The notes below the pieces were generated by a model that was not told the DNA's origin, ran no database searches, and saw only the letters and a list, made by a program, of their open reading frames with translations. This document shows, one piece after another, positions 26,000-35,059 of a stretch of 64,000 bases of DNA. Numbering within the stretch: the first letter of the stretch is position 1; every line of letters starts with the position of its first letter. The stretch comes from Burkholderiaceae bacterium (GTDB lineage Bacteria > Pseudomonadota > Gammaproteobacteria > Burkholderiales > Burkholderiaceae_C). The stretch lies in contig JACKLO010000010.1 of NCBI GenBank assembly GCA_024235915.1, positions 186,001 to 250,000 of the forward strand, written 5' to 3'. Made by a program: the position numbers and the translations under genes.

Positions 26000-27432
26000 G
26001 CGGCGGGCGTTGGGTGCTGCCGGCCTTGGCGTTGCTATTTGCGTTGGCGCTGTACGCTGCGAGCCCGCTGGCAACGGCGGCCGAGCGCACATTGCCCGAC
26101 CTGCAACAGGCCTGCGACGGCGGCGATGCCGAAGCCTGCAATGCCGCCGGCGTGCGCCACTTCATGGGCGAGGGCACCCAGAAGTCGGTGGAACGGGCAC
26201 TGGCGCTGTACGCCCAGGCCTGCGATGGTGGCAGTGCGTTTGCCTGCCAGAACATGGCGCTGCTGTACGACAACGGCAAGGACGTGCCCAAGGACGTGGC
26301 CAAGGCTTCCGCCCTGTACCGGCGTGCCTGCGACGGTGCCCACCCTGCAGGCTGCCTGAACTGGGGCTGGGCGCTGGAACATGGCGAAGGCGTGGCCAAG
26401 GACGTGCACCAGGCGCGCCACCACTATGTGCTGGCCTGCGAGCTTGGTCACGGCCTCGGCTGCGCCAATGCCGGTCTGCTGAACCGGCAGTTGCAGGGCG
26501 GTGACGGGCAGACGGCCTGGCAGCTGGGCGTGGCCAAACACGGCAGCCAGAAGCTGCTCTGGGACCATGGCTGCAGGCTCGGGCACGCGCGCTCCTGCGA
26601 ACTGGCGCGAAGCTACGAGCCGCCCCAGCAGCAGCCGGGCGTGTGGACACCTTCCGGCACCTCCGAAAAGCTGGCCGGCTGCCTGCAGGACTCGGCGCGC
26701 GACTGCTACGAGGTGGCCTCGGCCGTGTCGGGCGACAACTACATCGAGCGCCTGGACATCTCCCGCCCCAAGGACCTGCCGACCAAGGTGCGCGACTTCC
26801 AGATGGCGCGCCTGTTCCTGCTGCGCGCCTGCGATCTCGGGCACGCCGACGCCTGCACCGACCTGGGCGTGCAGTACTACAACGGGACCCAGGTCTTCAA
26901 GGCGCTGTCGCTGGCGATGGACCGTTTCATCGAAGGCTGCGACCTGGGCAACGGCATGGGCTGTGACAACGTGGGGGTGATGTTCCGCGGCGGGGTGCAG
27001 GTGAACAAGAGCCCGGATTCGGCCGGCAACTACTTCCACAAGGCCTGCGAGTTGGGCACGCCCAAGGGCTGCGCCGACCTGCCGTCGGTGTGGAAGCCGG
27101 AGGCCAACCCCTGGCCGCCCACCGCGCCCTCCACGCAGGCGCTGCAGAAGGCCTGCAAGGCCGGCCAGGCCGATGGTTGCCTCGGCCTGGGCCAGGCCTA
27201 CGCAACGGGCCAGGGCGCACCGCGCAGTGCCTTCCTGGCCGCGGGCTACCACGCCAAGGCCTGCGACGCCGGCTCGGCGGCCGCCTGCCATGCGCTGGGC
27301 CGCCAGTTCGAGGCGGGTGACGGCGTGCGCCGCAGCCGCGTGCGGGCGCTGGACTTCATGGAGATGGCCTGCAATGCCGGCACCGAGGCCGCCTGCGCCG
27401 ATTTCCGCCGGCTGAAGGCGGCGGCCGGCTGA
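25996..27432 (+). CDS. Exported cysteine-rich Sel1-repeat protein (Hcp-like)
   Basis: A 478-residue protein with signal peptide at 1-29 (VLPALALLFALALYAASPLA, cut near TAA). At least eight Sel1 repeats of about 36 residues follow, most with a Cys pair (LQQACDGGDAEACNAAGVRH, YAQACDGGSAFACQNMALLY, YRRACDGAHPAGCLNWGWAL). Paired cysteines eight residues apart would lock each helix hairpin, as in HcpA/HcpC. A peptide- or protein-binding role in the envelope is likely; the partner is unknown. It is coupled to the upstream Sel1 gene by a 4-bp overlap. Confidence 0.88.
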   Translation: MSGGRWVLPALALLFALALYAASPLATAAERTLPDLQQACDGGDAEACNAAGVRHFMGEGTQKSVERALALYAQACDGGSAFACQNMALLYDNGKDVPKDVAKASALYRRACDGAHPAGCLNWGWALEHGEGVAKDVHQARHHYVLACELGHGLGCANAGLLNRQLQGGDGQTAWQLGVAKHGSQKLLWDHGCRLGHARSCELARSYEPPQQQPGVWTPSGTSEKLAGCLQDSARDCYEVASAVSGDNYIERLDISRPKDLPTKVRDFQMARLFLLRACDLGHADACTDLGVQYYNGTQVFKALSLAMDRFIEGCDLGNGMGCDNVGVMFRGGVQVNKSPDSAGNYFHKACELGTPKGCADLPSVWKPEANPWPPTAPSTQALQKACKAGQADGCLGLGQAYATGQGAPRSAFLAAGYHAKACDAGSAAACHALGRQFEAGDGVRRSRVRALDFMEMACNAGTEAACADFRRLKAAAG

Positions 27433-27484
27433 GTGCCCTGGCGGCACCGGGTTTTCGGGGCCACCAGCAGGGCTCACCGGCCAC

Positions 27485-27516
27485 GCAACGGCGGCGCAAC
27501 GGCCGCACGCGATCCT
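27485..27516 (+). promoter_or_regulatory. Candidate SARP/BTAD operator with -10 box upstream of PEP-CTERM gene
   Basis: Two GCAACG copies start at 27485 and 27496 (11-bp period), followed after GCAACGGC by 7 bp and the hexamer GATCCT at 27511-27516, 50 bp before the ATG. SARP activators bind direct repeats with an 11-bp period about 8 bp upstream of the -10. The same arrangement is seen upstream of the C25 protease gene. Confidence 0.55.
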
Positions 27517-27565
27517 GGGGCACCTGGCGGGCATCCGGCTCGCCTTGCATGCCCAGGAGGACCCC

Positions 27566-28549
27566 ATGAACGCCACCCCTTTCACCCGCCCTTGGCACCT
27601 GGCCTGCCGCCGGGCGCTGCCGGCGATGCTGCTGTCGCTGTCCGCCGCGGCCGCCACCGCCGCCGGCCCGTCGCACAGCACGATCGTGCCGCCCGGCGGC
27701 TTTGCCAGCGCCTGTGCGAGCCAGATCTCGTCGGGCGTGACCTACACGCCGGGCAACGACCTGACCGCCACCTTCAGCTTCTGGCCCGGCCAGTACACCT
27801 GCAGCAGCGAGACCTTCGCCGGCGCTGCCGGCGTTGCCATGGCCGATGCGCAATGGAGTGCCCAGGGCATCGACAACAGCACCCAGGTGCGGGCCGAGAT
27901 GGGGCGCATCGGGTTCACGGCCGACAGCCATGCACTCGGCAACAAGCAGTTCCCCGTGGGCGTCTCCGGCGGTGGCTGGGCCGACCGCATGGTGGTCCAC
28001 CTGGCCGGGCACGAAGGCGAGGCCGCGGTCTGGACCTTCCAGATGGCGGTGGATGGCACGCTGATGGCCGGCGGCGGCTCGACGCAGGTGATGATGAACG
28101 GCTACATCAACACGCAAGAGTTGGCGAGCAACGTCGCGGGCTTCGACAAGGGCGGCTCCGACGGCTTCACCACCGATCGGCAGCGTGTGCGCTGGGCGAT
28201 GGTCGGCAACGGAACGCGCACGGTCGACGACGTGGTGACCTTTGCCGTACCGATCACCATCGGCCAGTCGTTCAACTGGGGCGTGTACGGCACCGTCAAG
28301 GCCAGCATCGGCAACATGGGCCCGAACCCAGTGATGACCAGCAGCAGCGCCGATTTCCTGCACACGCTGCGTTATGCCGGCTCGCAGGGCGTGACGGTGG
28401 GGGGCCAGCTCTACACCGACGCCGATCTCGTGTCGGTCAGCGGCATCGATTGGCAGCAGGCCATGCCGGTGCCGGAGCCGGGCAGCTGGGCGCTGATGCT
28501 GGCCGGCCTGGCCGCCGTGGGCCAGGTGGTGCGGCGGCGTCAGGCCTGA
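27566..28549 (+). CDS. PEP-CTERM sorting-domain exported protein
   Basis: A 327-residue protein. It has a signal peptide (RALPAMLLSLSAAAATAAGP) and a C-terminal PEP-CTERM signal: motif VPEP, a hydrophobic helix (GSWALMLAGLAAVGQVV) and RRRQA. PEP-CTERM proteins are cut and sorted to the surface by exosortase EpsH/XrtA; no exosortase gene is in this window. The body is beta-rich, Gly/Ser/Thr-rich with one Cys pair, of unknown function. ATG at 27566 follows AGGAGGACCCC. It lies upstream of the BTAD regulator and carries the same repeat-type operator as the protease gene. Confidence 0.9.
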   Translation: MNATPFTRPWHLACRRALPAMLLSLSAAAATAAGPSHSTIVPPGGFASACASQISSGVTYTPGNDLTATFSFWPGQYTCSSETFAGAAGVAMADAQWSAQGIDNSTQVRAEMGRIGFTADSHALGNKQFPVGVSGGGWADRMVVHLAGHEGEAAVWTFQMAVDGTLMAGGGSTQVMMNGYINTQELASNVAGFDKGGSDGFTTDRQRVRWAMVGNGTRTVDDVVTFAVPITIGQSFNWGVYGTVKASIGNMGPNPVMTSSSADFLHTLRYAGSQGVTVGGQLYTDADLVSVSGIDWQQAMPVPEPGSWALMLAGLAAVGQVVRRRQA

Positions 28550-28565
28550 GCCGCGTCACACGGCC

Positions 28566-28784
28566 ATGCGCCCCGCCGCCTGTCGCCGCCCGCGCCGCTG
28601 CCGGCGGGCCCATCGTTCGGCGCGCCTGCAGCTCACCGTCTGGGTCGACCGGCGGCGAGCCTGGCACGCGCTGGCGGCCTGGGGCGACCATCGGCTGACC
28701 GCCTTCGACAGCCCCTTCGAGCTCGCGCGCTTCGTGGCCCGCCTGACGGAGACGCCGCCTCGCGGCCGCGGCGGCTTGCGCTGA
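28566..28784 (+). CDS. Small basic hypothetical protein
   Basis: A 72-residue frame with an Arg-rich start and a plausible folded stretch (LTVWVDRRRAWHALAAWGDH, RLTAFDSPFELARFVARLTE). It starts 17 bp after the PEP-CTERM gene and ends 39 bp before the BTAD gene on the same strand. It could be a real cotranscribed gene or chance; no family is recognised. Confidence 0.4.
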   Translation: MRPAACRRPRRCRRAHRSARLQLTVWVDRRRAWHALAAWGDHRLTAFDSPFELARFVARLTETPPRGRGGLR

Positions 28785-28823
28785 AATTCGCGCGGCTGCG
28801 GGGCGGCGCTGGCATGATGCCGC

Positions 28824-31800
28824 ATGCTCGCGCTGCGCCTGCTGGGTCCGCTCGAACTGTGGCGCGATGGCCAGGCGCTGCCGCTGCCGGTGCGCAAGGT
28901 GGCGGCGTTGCTGGTGCTGCTGGCGCTGGGTGGGCGCGCGACGCGGGCGCGCATCGTGGCCCTGCTGTGGCCGGACCTTGACGAATCCACGGGCCGCCGC
29001 AACCTGCGCCGTGAACTGGCGCGCATGCGCGACACCGGCGTGGCGGAAGCCGTGGTCGCCGATGGCGACTGGCTGGCGCTGGCCCCGGGGGTCGATGTCG
29101 ATGTGGCACGTCTCGACGCCATGCCGGGCGATCTCGGTCCCGACATGGCGCTCGCCTTGTGGCGCGGCCGGCCGATCGACGGGCTGGACCTGGACGATGC
29201 ACCACCCTTTGCCGAGTGGCTGACCGCCGAGCGCGAACGCCTGCAGGCGCGCTGGCGCGGCGCCGCCGTGGCCGCTGCCGGCGAGGCCGAAGCCGGCGGC
29301 CGGACCGATGCTGCGCTGGCCTGGCTGGACCGCTTGCTGGCCGACGACCCGCTGCAGGAGCGGCACCACCGTGCGGTCATGCGCGTGCTCGCGGCGGCGG
29401 GCCGGCGGGAGGCGGCGCTGCAGCGCTTCGACCGTTGCCGCAGCCTGCTGCAGGCCGAACTGGGCCTGGCCCCGATGGCCGAGACCGAGGCCCTGGCCGC
29501 ATCGTTGCGTACCCAGGCCGGGGCGCCGCCGGCACCGGCCGTGGCCGAACCCGTTCCGCCCGACTTGCCCGACCGGCCCGCCCTGCTGCCGGACCGTCTG
29601 CCCTTCGTCGGCCGCGAGGCGGAGGTGGCCTGGTTGGAGCGGGCCTGGCGCGCGGGGGGAACGCTGCTGGTGGAAGGCGACGGCGGGGTGGGCAAGAGCC
29701 GCCTGGTGCTGGACTTCGTGGCCGCGCGCGGCCCGCATGCCGTGCTGCGCTGCCGGCCTGGGGATGCCGAGCTGCCACTGTCCAGCGCCGCGCGGCTGCT
29801 GCGCGCGCTGGCCGGCCCGGTGCCGGCGCTGGACGGTCTGCCACCGTGGGTGCCGGCCGAACTGGCGCGCTTGATGCCGGAACTCGGCCCGGCCCCGCCG
29901 CCGCTGCGCACTGAGGCCGAACGCGTGCGCCTGGGCCAGGCCGTGGTGGCCGCTTGGCAGGCCTGGGCCGGCGGCAATTTCGACGCCGTGGTGTTCGACG
30001 ACTGGCACCTGGCGGACCCCGCCAGCCAGGCCCTGCTGGCCGCGCTGTCAGGCGCCGAAGCGGCCGGCGTGCGCCAGGTGCTGGTCTACCGGCCGGAACT
30101 GACCCCGGCGGCCGAGGCCCTGGTGCGCAGCCTGCGGGCGGCCGGTGCGCCCCACCTGCTGCTGCCACCACTGCCGCCGCCGGCCGTGCTCGAGCTGGTG
30201 CGCCGGCTGTCCGGCGTGGCACGCCCCGAGCGCTTCTCGGCCCTGCTGTCGCGCGCCACGGCCGGCCATCCGTTCTACGTGGCTGAAACGCTGCACCACC
30301 TGGTCGACACGGGCCTGCTGACCGCCGGTGCGGGGGGTGTCTGGCAGACGCCGTACGACGACGCGACGCAGGACTACCGCGAACTGCCGCTGCCGGCCAG
30401 CGTGCGCGACGCCGTGCTCGGCCGCGTGCGCCGGTTGGACGATGCCGCCCGGCGGGTGCTGGACGCCGCCGCGCTGGCCGGCGAGCCCTTCGCGGCGCCG
30501 CTGCTGGCGCCGGCCTGTGCGCTGTCGGAGGTCGAGGCCGGCCTGGCGCTGGAATCGGCGATGACCGCCCGCTTGCTGCGTGAACACGACAGCGGCGGCT
30601 TCGGCTTTGCGCATGACCTGGTGCAGCAGGCGCTGGCGTCGGGCCTGGGCGAAGCCCGCCGGCGTTCGGTGCACCGCCGCCTGGCCCTGGGCGCCGCTGC
30701 GGCGGGGGTGGCGCCGGCCCTGGTGGCTGCGCACCATGAGGCGGGCGGCGAACCCGGGCGGGCGGTGGCCTGGCGGCGGCGTGCGGGTGATGACGCGATG
30801 CACCTGCTGGCCCTGGACGAGGCCGTCGTCCAATGGCGACAGGCCCTGGCCGACGGGCCGGCGCCCGACGAGGCGCTGGACATCGGCGTGGCCATGCTGC
30901 GGCCGCTGGACCTGCGCGGCCGCGAAGAAGAACGCAAGGCGCTGTGTGCCACGCTGTTGGCCCAGGTGGATGCCGGCGCGGGCAGTGTCGCCCAGCGCGA
31001 CGGCGCCTTGCTGGCGCTGGCCGCCCAGCAGGTGCGCGACGACCAGCCTGCCGAGGCGCTGGCGCTGCTGGCACGTGTGTCCGAAGACGGCCCGCCGCTG
31101 GCGCGCGTGCGCCGCCTGACGGTGCGCGCCCAGGCCGAACGCATGCTGGGGCATTTCGAGCTGGCGCGGCAGCTGCAGCACGAGGCCCTGGCGCAGGCCG
31201 GGCTGCAGCCGCCCGAACGCATCGACCTGCTCGACGCCCTGATGCTCACCGAGTACTACAGCGGCCACCTGCGCGAAGCGCTGGAATGCGCCACCGAAGC
31301 CCTGGCGCTCGCCCGTGCCGGGGCCGACGGCCTGGCCGTGGTGCGTGGGCTGGGCCGGCGCTGCGCCGTCCTGTCTGAACTGGGTGAACACGCCGCCGCA
31401 GAGGCGGGGCTGACCGAGGCCGCCGCCATGGCCGGGCAGATGGGTCTGGTGAGCCACCGGCGCTCGATGCTCTTCAACCTGTGTGTGCTGTATTCGGCGC
31501 AGAGCCGGCCGGCCGAGGTGCTGCGCGTGGCCGACGAGGCCTGGGCCATGCCACCGCCCATGGGCCTGGAGCCGCTGCGCATCCAGTTGCGGCTGGCCTT
31601 CGTCGAGGCGCACTCGGCGCTGGGCGATCTGGGCCAGGCCTGGCGCTGGGCGACCGAGGCCATCGACGACGCCGCTGCGCTGGGCCAGCTGATCGGCCGG
31701 GTCTCGACGGTGCACACCACGGCCGAACCGCTGGCAGTGTTGGGCGAAAGCGCGCGCGCGCAGGCCCTGATCGCCACGCTGGACGCCGAGGCGCTGGCCC

Positions 31801-32312
31801 CCATCCGGTCGGTGGCCACCGAGATGTGGCTGCTGCAGGTGGAATGCGCGCTGATGGACGGCGACGTGGCCCGCGCGCGCCACAGCCGGGCCCAGGCGCT
31901 GTGGGTCGACGAGACCGAGGGCCACCGCATCCAGGCCCGCGTGGCGGTGGTGGATGCGGCGCTGCGCCTGGCCGAAGCGGACGCTGCCGGCGCCCTGGCG
32001 GCCCTGCCCCCCGACGATGCGCCGGCGATGAACGACGAGCTGCGCTGGCGTGCGCTGATCGTGCGGCTGGGGGCGGAGCAACAGTCTGGCCGTGTGCACC
32101 CAGGCACCGTGCAGGCCGCCGAGGCGGCGCTGGCCCGCGACGGCGTGCACGCGCTGGCCGCGCTGCAACTGCACCGCGCGCTGCTGCGGGCCGACCTCGG
32201 CCGGCCCCGCCTGGCTGCCTGGCACGCCCGTGTGCAGCGCCTGGCCGACACGCTGGCCGACCTGCCGGCGCTGCGCGACCGGTTCATCGCCCGCTGGCGC
32301 GACGGCGGCTGA
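28824..32312 (+). CDS. BTAD/SARP-type ATPase transcriptional regulator
   Basis: A 1162-residue AfsR-like regulator. Residues 1-90 form an OmpR-type winged helix (LRLLGPLELWRDGQALPLPV, GRATRARIVALLWPDLDEST), and residues about 95-235 the bacterial transcriptional activation (BTAD) helical domain (RHHRAVMRVLAAAGRREAAL). A STAND/AAA module has Walker A LVEGDGGVGKSRL at about 282-294 and Walker B VVFDDWHLAD near 388-397. About 500 residues of TPR-like helices close the protein. Such proteins activate secondary-metabolism or exported-product genes through direct repeats of 11-bp period; paired GCAACG repeats of that period precede the genes on either side. ATG at 28824 is the first in the frame that keeps the whole domain. 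Confidence 0.9.
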   Translation: MLALRLLGPLELWRDGQALPLPVRKVAALLVLLALGGRATRARIVALLWPDLDESTGRRNLRRELARMRDTGVAEAVVADGDWLALAPGVDVDVARLDAMPGDLGPDMALALWRGRPIDGLDLDDAPPFAEWLTAERERLQARWRGAAVAAAGEAEAGGRTDAALAWLDRLLADDPLQERHHRAVMRVLAAAGRREAALQRFDRCRSLLQAELGLAPMAETEALAASLRTQAGAPPAPAVAEPVPPDLPDRPALLPDRLPFVGREAEVAWLERAWRAGGTLLVEGDGGVGKSRLVLDFVAARGPHAVLRCRPGDAELPLSSAARLLRALAGPVPALDGLPPWVPAELARLMPELGPAPPPLRTEAERVRLGQAVVAAWQAWAGGNFDAVVFDDWHLADPASQALLAALSGAEAAGVRQVLVYRPELTPAAEALVRSLRAAGAPHLLLPPLPPPAVLELVRRLSGVARPERFSALLSRATAGHPFYVAETLHHLVDTGLLTAGAGGVWQTPYDDATQDYRELPLPASVRDAVLGRVRRLDDAARRVLDAAALAGEPFAAPLLAPACALSEVEAGLALESAMTARLLREHDSGGFGFAHDLVQQALASGLGEARRRSVHRRLALGAAAAGVAPALVAAHHEAGGEPGRAVAWRRRAGDDAMHLLALDEAVVQWRQALADGPAPDEALDIGVAMLRPLDLRGREEERKALCATLLAQVDAGAGSVAQRDGALLALAAQQVRDDQPAEALALLARVSEDGPPLARVRRLTVRAQAERMLGHFELARQLQHEALAQAGLQPPERIDLLDALMLTEYYSGHLREALECATEALALARAGADGLAVVRGLGRRCAVLSELGEHAAAEAGLTEAAAMAGQMGLVSHRRSMLFNLCVLYSAQSRPAEVLRVADEAWAMPPPMGLEPLRIQLRLAFVEAHSALGDLGQAWRWATEAIDDAAALGQLIGRVSTVHTTAEPLAVLGESARAQALIATLDAEALAPIRSVATEMWLLQVECALMDGDVARARHSRAQALWVDETEGHRIQARVAVVDAALRLAEADAAGALAALPPDDAPAMNDELRWRALIVRLGAEQQSGRVHPGTVQAAEAALARDGVHALAALQLHRALLRADLGRPRLAAWHARVQRLADTLADLPALRDRFIARWRDGG

Positions 32313-32341
32313 ACCGCCACGGCCCCGCCTCGGGGGGTTGC

Positions 32342-32373
32342 GCAACGCCTGCGCAACGGCCCGGTTCCAGGAT
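32342..32373 (+). promoter_or_regulatory. Candidate SARP/BTAD operator with -10 box upstream of C25 protease
   Basis: GCAACG copies start at 32342 and 32353 (11-bp period); the second lies in GCGCAACGGCC, as in the other site. After 7 bp comes CAGGAT (32368-32373), a plausible -10, 36 bp before the ATG. The spacing is identical to that before the PEP-CTERM gene at 27566. The first copy overlaps a GTTGCGCAAC palindrome. Confidence 0.55.
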
Positions 32374-32408
32374 GCGTCCCACACGTCGACGCCATCCGAG
32401 GAGGCCGC

Positions 32409-35009
32409 ATGTTCACCACCCCCATCCGCCTGGGCATCACCGCCCTGACACTGGCCTTGACGCTGCCGCCGGCCACGGCGGGGGTCACGGCCACGCTGGT
32501 CAGCGCCAGCGCGCAGTCCACCGTCGTGCGGTTGAATGTGCCGCCACCCTCCTTCGTCGACGTGGACACCCCGGCCGGCGTGTTCCAGCGCTTCGCCCGC
32601 GGCGAACTGGCGCTGGGTGCCGTGCGCGGTGGTGACGCAGCGCTGGGCTGGCCCGAGCTGCCGTTGGCCGGCTTTCCGCTGGCGCTGCCGCTGGACTGGC
32701 GCGGCGCGCCGGGCCTGCGGGTGACGCCGGAAGGTCTGCCGCACCGCATGGCGGTGCGGCCCTACCCGGTGCAGCCCATGGAAAGCGCCAACGCCGACGA
32801 CCGCGCGCTGCCACCGTTCGCCTACGACCCGGCGAAGTACCAGCGCGGTGCGGCGCAGCCCGGCGCCCTGCAGGACCGCCGTGCGCTGTTCAAGGGCGAC
32901 GCCAACCTCGAGACCCTGCGCTTCACGCCCTATGGCTACGACCCGGCCAGCGGCGTGCTCACCTGGTACGACAGCTACCTGGTGCAGGTGGACCACGCGG
33001 CGGGCGGCTGCTTCCAGCTCGACCACCTGATGAACACCGCCAATGCGCCGGCCTTCGACGGCATCGACCGCATGATCCAGACGCAACCCAAGCCGGCGCT
33101 GGGCTATGCCGTGAACCCGGGCCCGCTGGACCTGCGCTGCGCCGCACCCGCCACCGACCTGTCCTTGGGCAGCGCGCGGCTGATCATCGTGTCGCACCCC
33201 GATTTCCTGCCGGCGGCGCAGACGCTCAAGGCGCACAAGGAGGCGATGGGCATCAGCACCACGGTGCTGAGCACGGCCACCCTCAGCGGCGGCCCGCCGG
33301 TGGCCAGCGCCACCCAGATCCGCAACGCGGTGGCCAGCTACTACGCCAGCCGCGCGGTCAAGCCGCGCTGGCTGCTGCTGATGGGCGACGCCGAGAAGAT
33401 CCCCACCCACTACGACCAGCAGAACTCGCAGAACCAGGCGCTGAACGCCAGCGACATCTGGTACGGCCAGTTCCTGCCCGGGGCCACGGAGGAGACGGTG
33501 GCGGCGCTGGGCATCGGCCGCTTTCCGGTGGACACGCTGGAACAGGCCAACGCCATGGTGTCCAAGGTCATGGCCTACGAGACGCAGCCCCCCACCGGCG
33601 GCCTGAGCCCGGTGCACGGCAACTCGTTCTACCAGCGCATGACCTTCGCCTCGTACTTCGAGGGCGAGAACACCGTGGACACGCGCTGGTTCGCCGAGGT
33701 GTCCGAGCTGTTGCGCAACCACGCCCAGGCCCAGGGTCTGGACGTGGAACGCATCTACACCGCCGACAGTGCCAGCGACCCCCGCACCTGGCGCAGCGGC
33801 CTGCCGGTGCCGGCCGACCTGCGCAAGCCGGCGTTCGCCTGGGATGGTGACCGCGCCGACATCGTGGCCGCGGTCAATGCCGGCACCACGCTGCTGTTCC
33901 ACCGCGACCATGGCAACTGGAACGGCTTCGGCGACCCGCGCTTCCGCATTGAGCACCTGGCGCAGATCTCGGTCAGCGGCAACCAGTACCCGGTGGTCTT
34001 CAGCATCAACTGCGCCAGCGGCATCTTCGACAACGAAACGGTGGACCTGCCGGAGAACAAGGTTGGCAGCGGCTACGGCCCGGATCCCGGCATGAGCTAC
34101 TTCGCCGAGCGTTTCGTGCGCCAGCCCGATGGCGCGCTGGCGGTCATCGGCGACAGCCGCAACAGCAGCACCGTCGACAACGGGCACCTCGCCATCGGCC
34201 TGTTCGACGCCCTGTTTCCCGGGCTGGCCCCGGAGTTCGGCGGCAACGCCTCGGTGCGCCGGCTCGGCGACGTGCTGAACCACGCCATGACCTACGTGGC
34301 GGCGGTGGACGCCGGCACGACCAGCAACCTGCACCCCACCGACGACGGCGCGTTGGTGGGGGTGCGCGGGCTGCGGCAGGAGATGAACCTGTACAGCCTG
34401 CTGGGCGACCCAAGCGTGAAGCTGCGCTTCGACGCACCGTGGGTGTTCGCCCTGCCGACGCTGACGCTGCGCGACGGGCGGCTGGAGGTGCATGTCGAGC
34501 GGCAGCCCTGCCCGAGCTGCCCGACCACCGCGCCTCCCCCGGAAATGGTCACCGCCGTGGCCTTCGACCCCACGACCGGTGCACGCGTCGGCCGCACCCT
34601 GATCGACGCCAACGGCAACGGCGTGATCGACCTGGCCGGCCACAGCAGCAACGTGATCGTGCGCATCGGTTCCGGCGACGGCGTGAGCCAGCAGGCCGCA
34701 CCGCGCGAGTCCGACCGCGACGGCGACGGTGTGCCCGACAGCCGCGACAACTGCGTGGCCGTGCCCAACGCCGACCAGCGCGACAGCGACGGCGACGGCT
34801 TCGGCGACGCCTGCGATGCCGACGCCAACAACGACGGCATCGTCAACAGCCTGGACCTGGCAATGGTCAAGCAGGCCTTCGGGGCCAGCGGCCCGTCGCG
34901 CGCCGACCTCAACGGCGATGGGCGCGTGAACGCGCTCGACCTCGCCGCCGTGCGCACCCTCTTCGGCACGCGCCCGGGCCCGTCGGCCTGGCACCCCACC
35001 GGCCGCTGA
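32409..35009 (+). CDS. C25 (gingipain-like) cysteine protease with TSP3 repeats and type I dockerin
   Basis: An 866-residue exported protein. The signal peptide is 1-25 (cut after ATA). The C25 catalytic region covers about 255-650: strand ARLIIVSHPDFLPAAQTLKA, WLLLMGDAEKIPT, catalytic His in TTLLFHRDHGNWNG (His501) and Cys in SINCASGIF (Cys535); the His-Cys spacing of 34 equals that of gingipains. C-terminally there are thrombospondin type 3 calcium loops (DRDGDGVPDSRDNC, DSDGDGFGDACD) and a two-loop type I dockerin (DANNDGIVNSLDLAMVKQAF at 805, DLNGDGRVNALDLAAVRTLF at 833). No PEP-CTERM or type IX tail is present, so retention may depend on the dockerin. The next gene encodes a cohesin-like domain. 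Confidence 0.9.
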   Translation: MFTTPIRLGITALTLALTLPPATAGVTATLVSASAQSTVVRLNVPPPSFVDVDTPAGVFQRFARGELALGAVRGGDAALGWPELPLAGFPLALPLDWRGAPGLRVTPEGLPHRMAVRPYPVQPMESANADDRALPPFAYDPAKYQRGAAQPGALQDRRALFKGDANLETLRFTPYGYDPASGVLTWYDSYLVQVDHAAGGCFQLDHLMNTANAPAFDGIDRMIQTQPKPALGYAVNPGPLDLRCAAPATDLSLGSARLIIVSHPDFLPAAQTLKAHKEAMGISTTVLSTATLSGGPPVASATQIRNAVASYYASRAVKPRWLLLMGDAEKIPTHYDQQNSQNQALNASDIWYGQFLPGATEETVAALGIGRFPVDTLEQANAMVSKVMAYETQPPTGGLSPVHGNSFYQRMTFASYFEGENTVDTRWFAEVSELLRNHAQAQGLDVERIYTADSASDPRTWRSGLPVPADLRKPAFAWDGDRADIVAAVNAGTTLLFHRDHGNWNGFGDPRFRIEHLAQISVSGNQYPVVFSINCASGIFDNETVDLPENKVGSGYGPDPGMSYFAERFVRQPDGALAVIGDSRNSSTVDNGHLAIGLFDALFPGLAPEFGGNASVRRLGDVLNHAMTYVAAVDAGTTSNLHPTDDGALVGVRGLRQEMNLYSLLGDPSVKLRFDAPWVFALPTLTLRDGRLEVHVERQPCPSCPTTAPPPEMVTAVAFDPTTGARVGRTLIDANGNGVIDLAGHSSNVIVRIGSGDGVSQQAAPRESDRDGDGVPDSRDNCVAVPNADQRDSDGDGFGDACDADANNDGIVNSLDLAMVKQAFGASGPSRADLNGDGRVNALDLAAVRTLFGTRPGPSAWHPTGR

Positions 35010-35059
35010 GCGCGGACGCAACGGCCACCCCACCTGACCCACCCTGAAAGGACACGACC

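Noticed and set aside
35018..35025. A third GCAACGGC before the cohesin gene as a regulator site
   Set aside because: There is only one copy, no partner 11 bp away on either side, and the gap to the protease gene is only 50 bp, so cotranscription is more likely.
30048..35042. A 1664-codon open frame on the minus strand
   Set aside because: It lies opposite the BTAD regulator, the C25 protease and the noncoding gap, with His/Gln/Val-Ala rich translation and no motif; a shadow of genes with clear domains.
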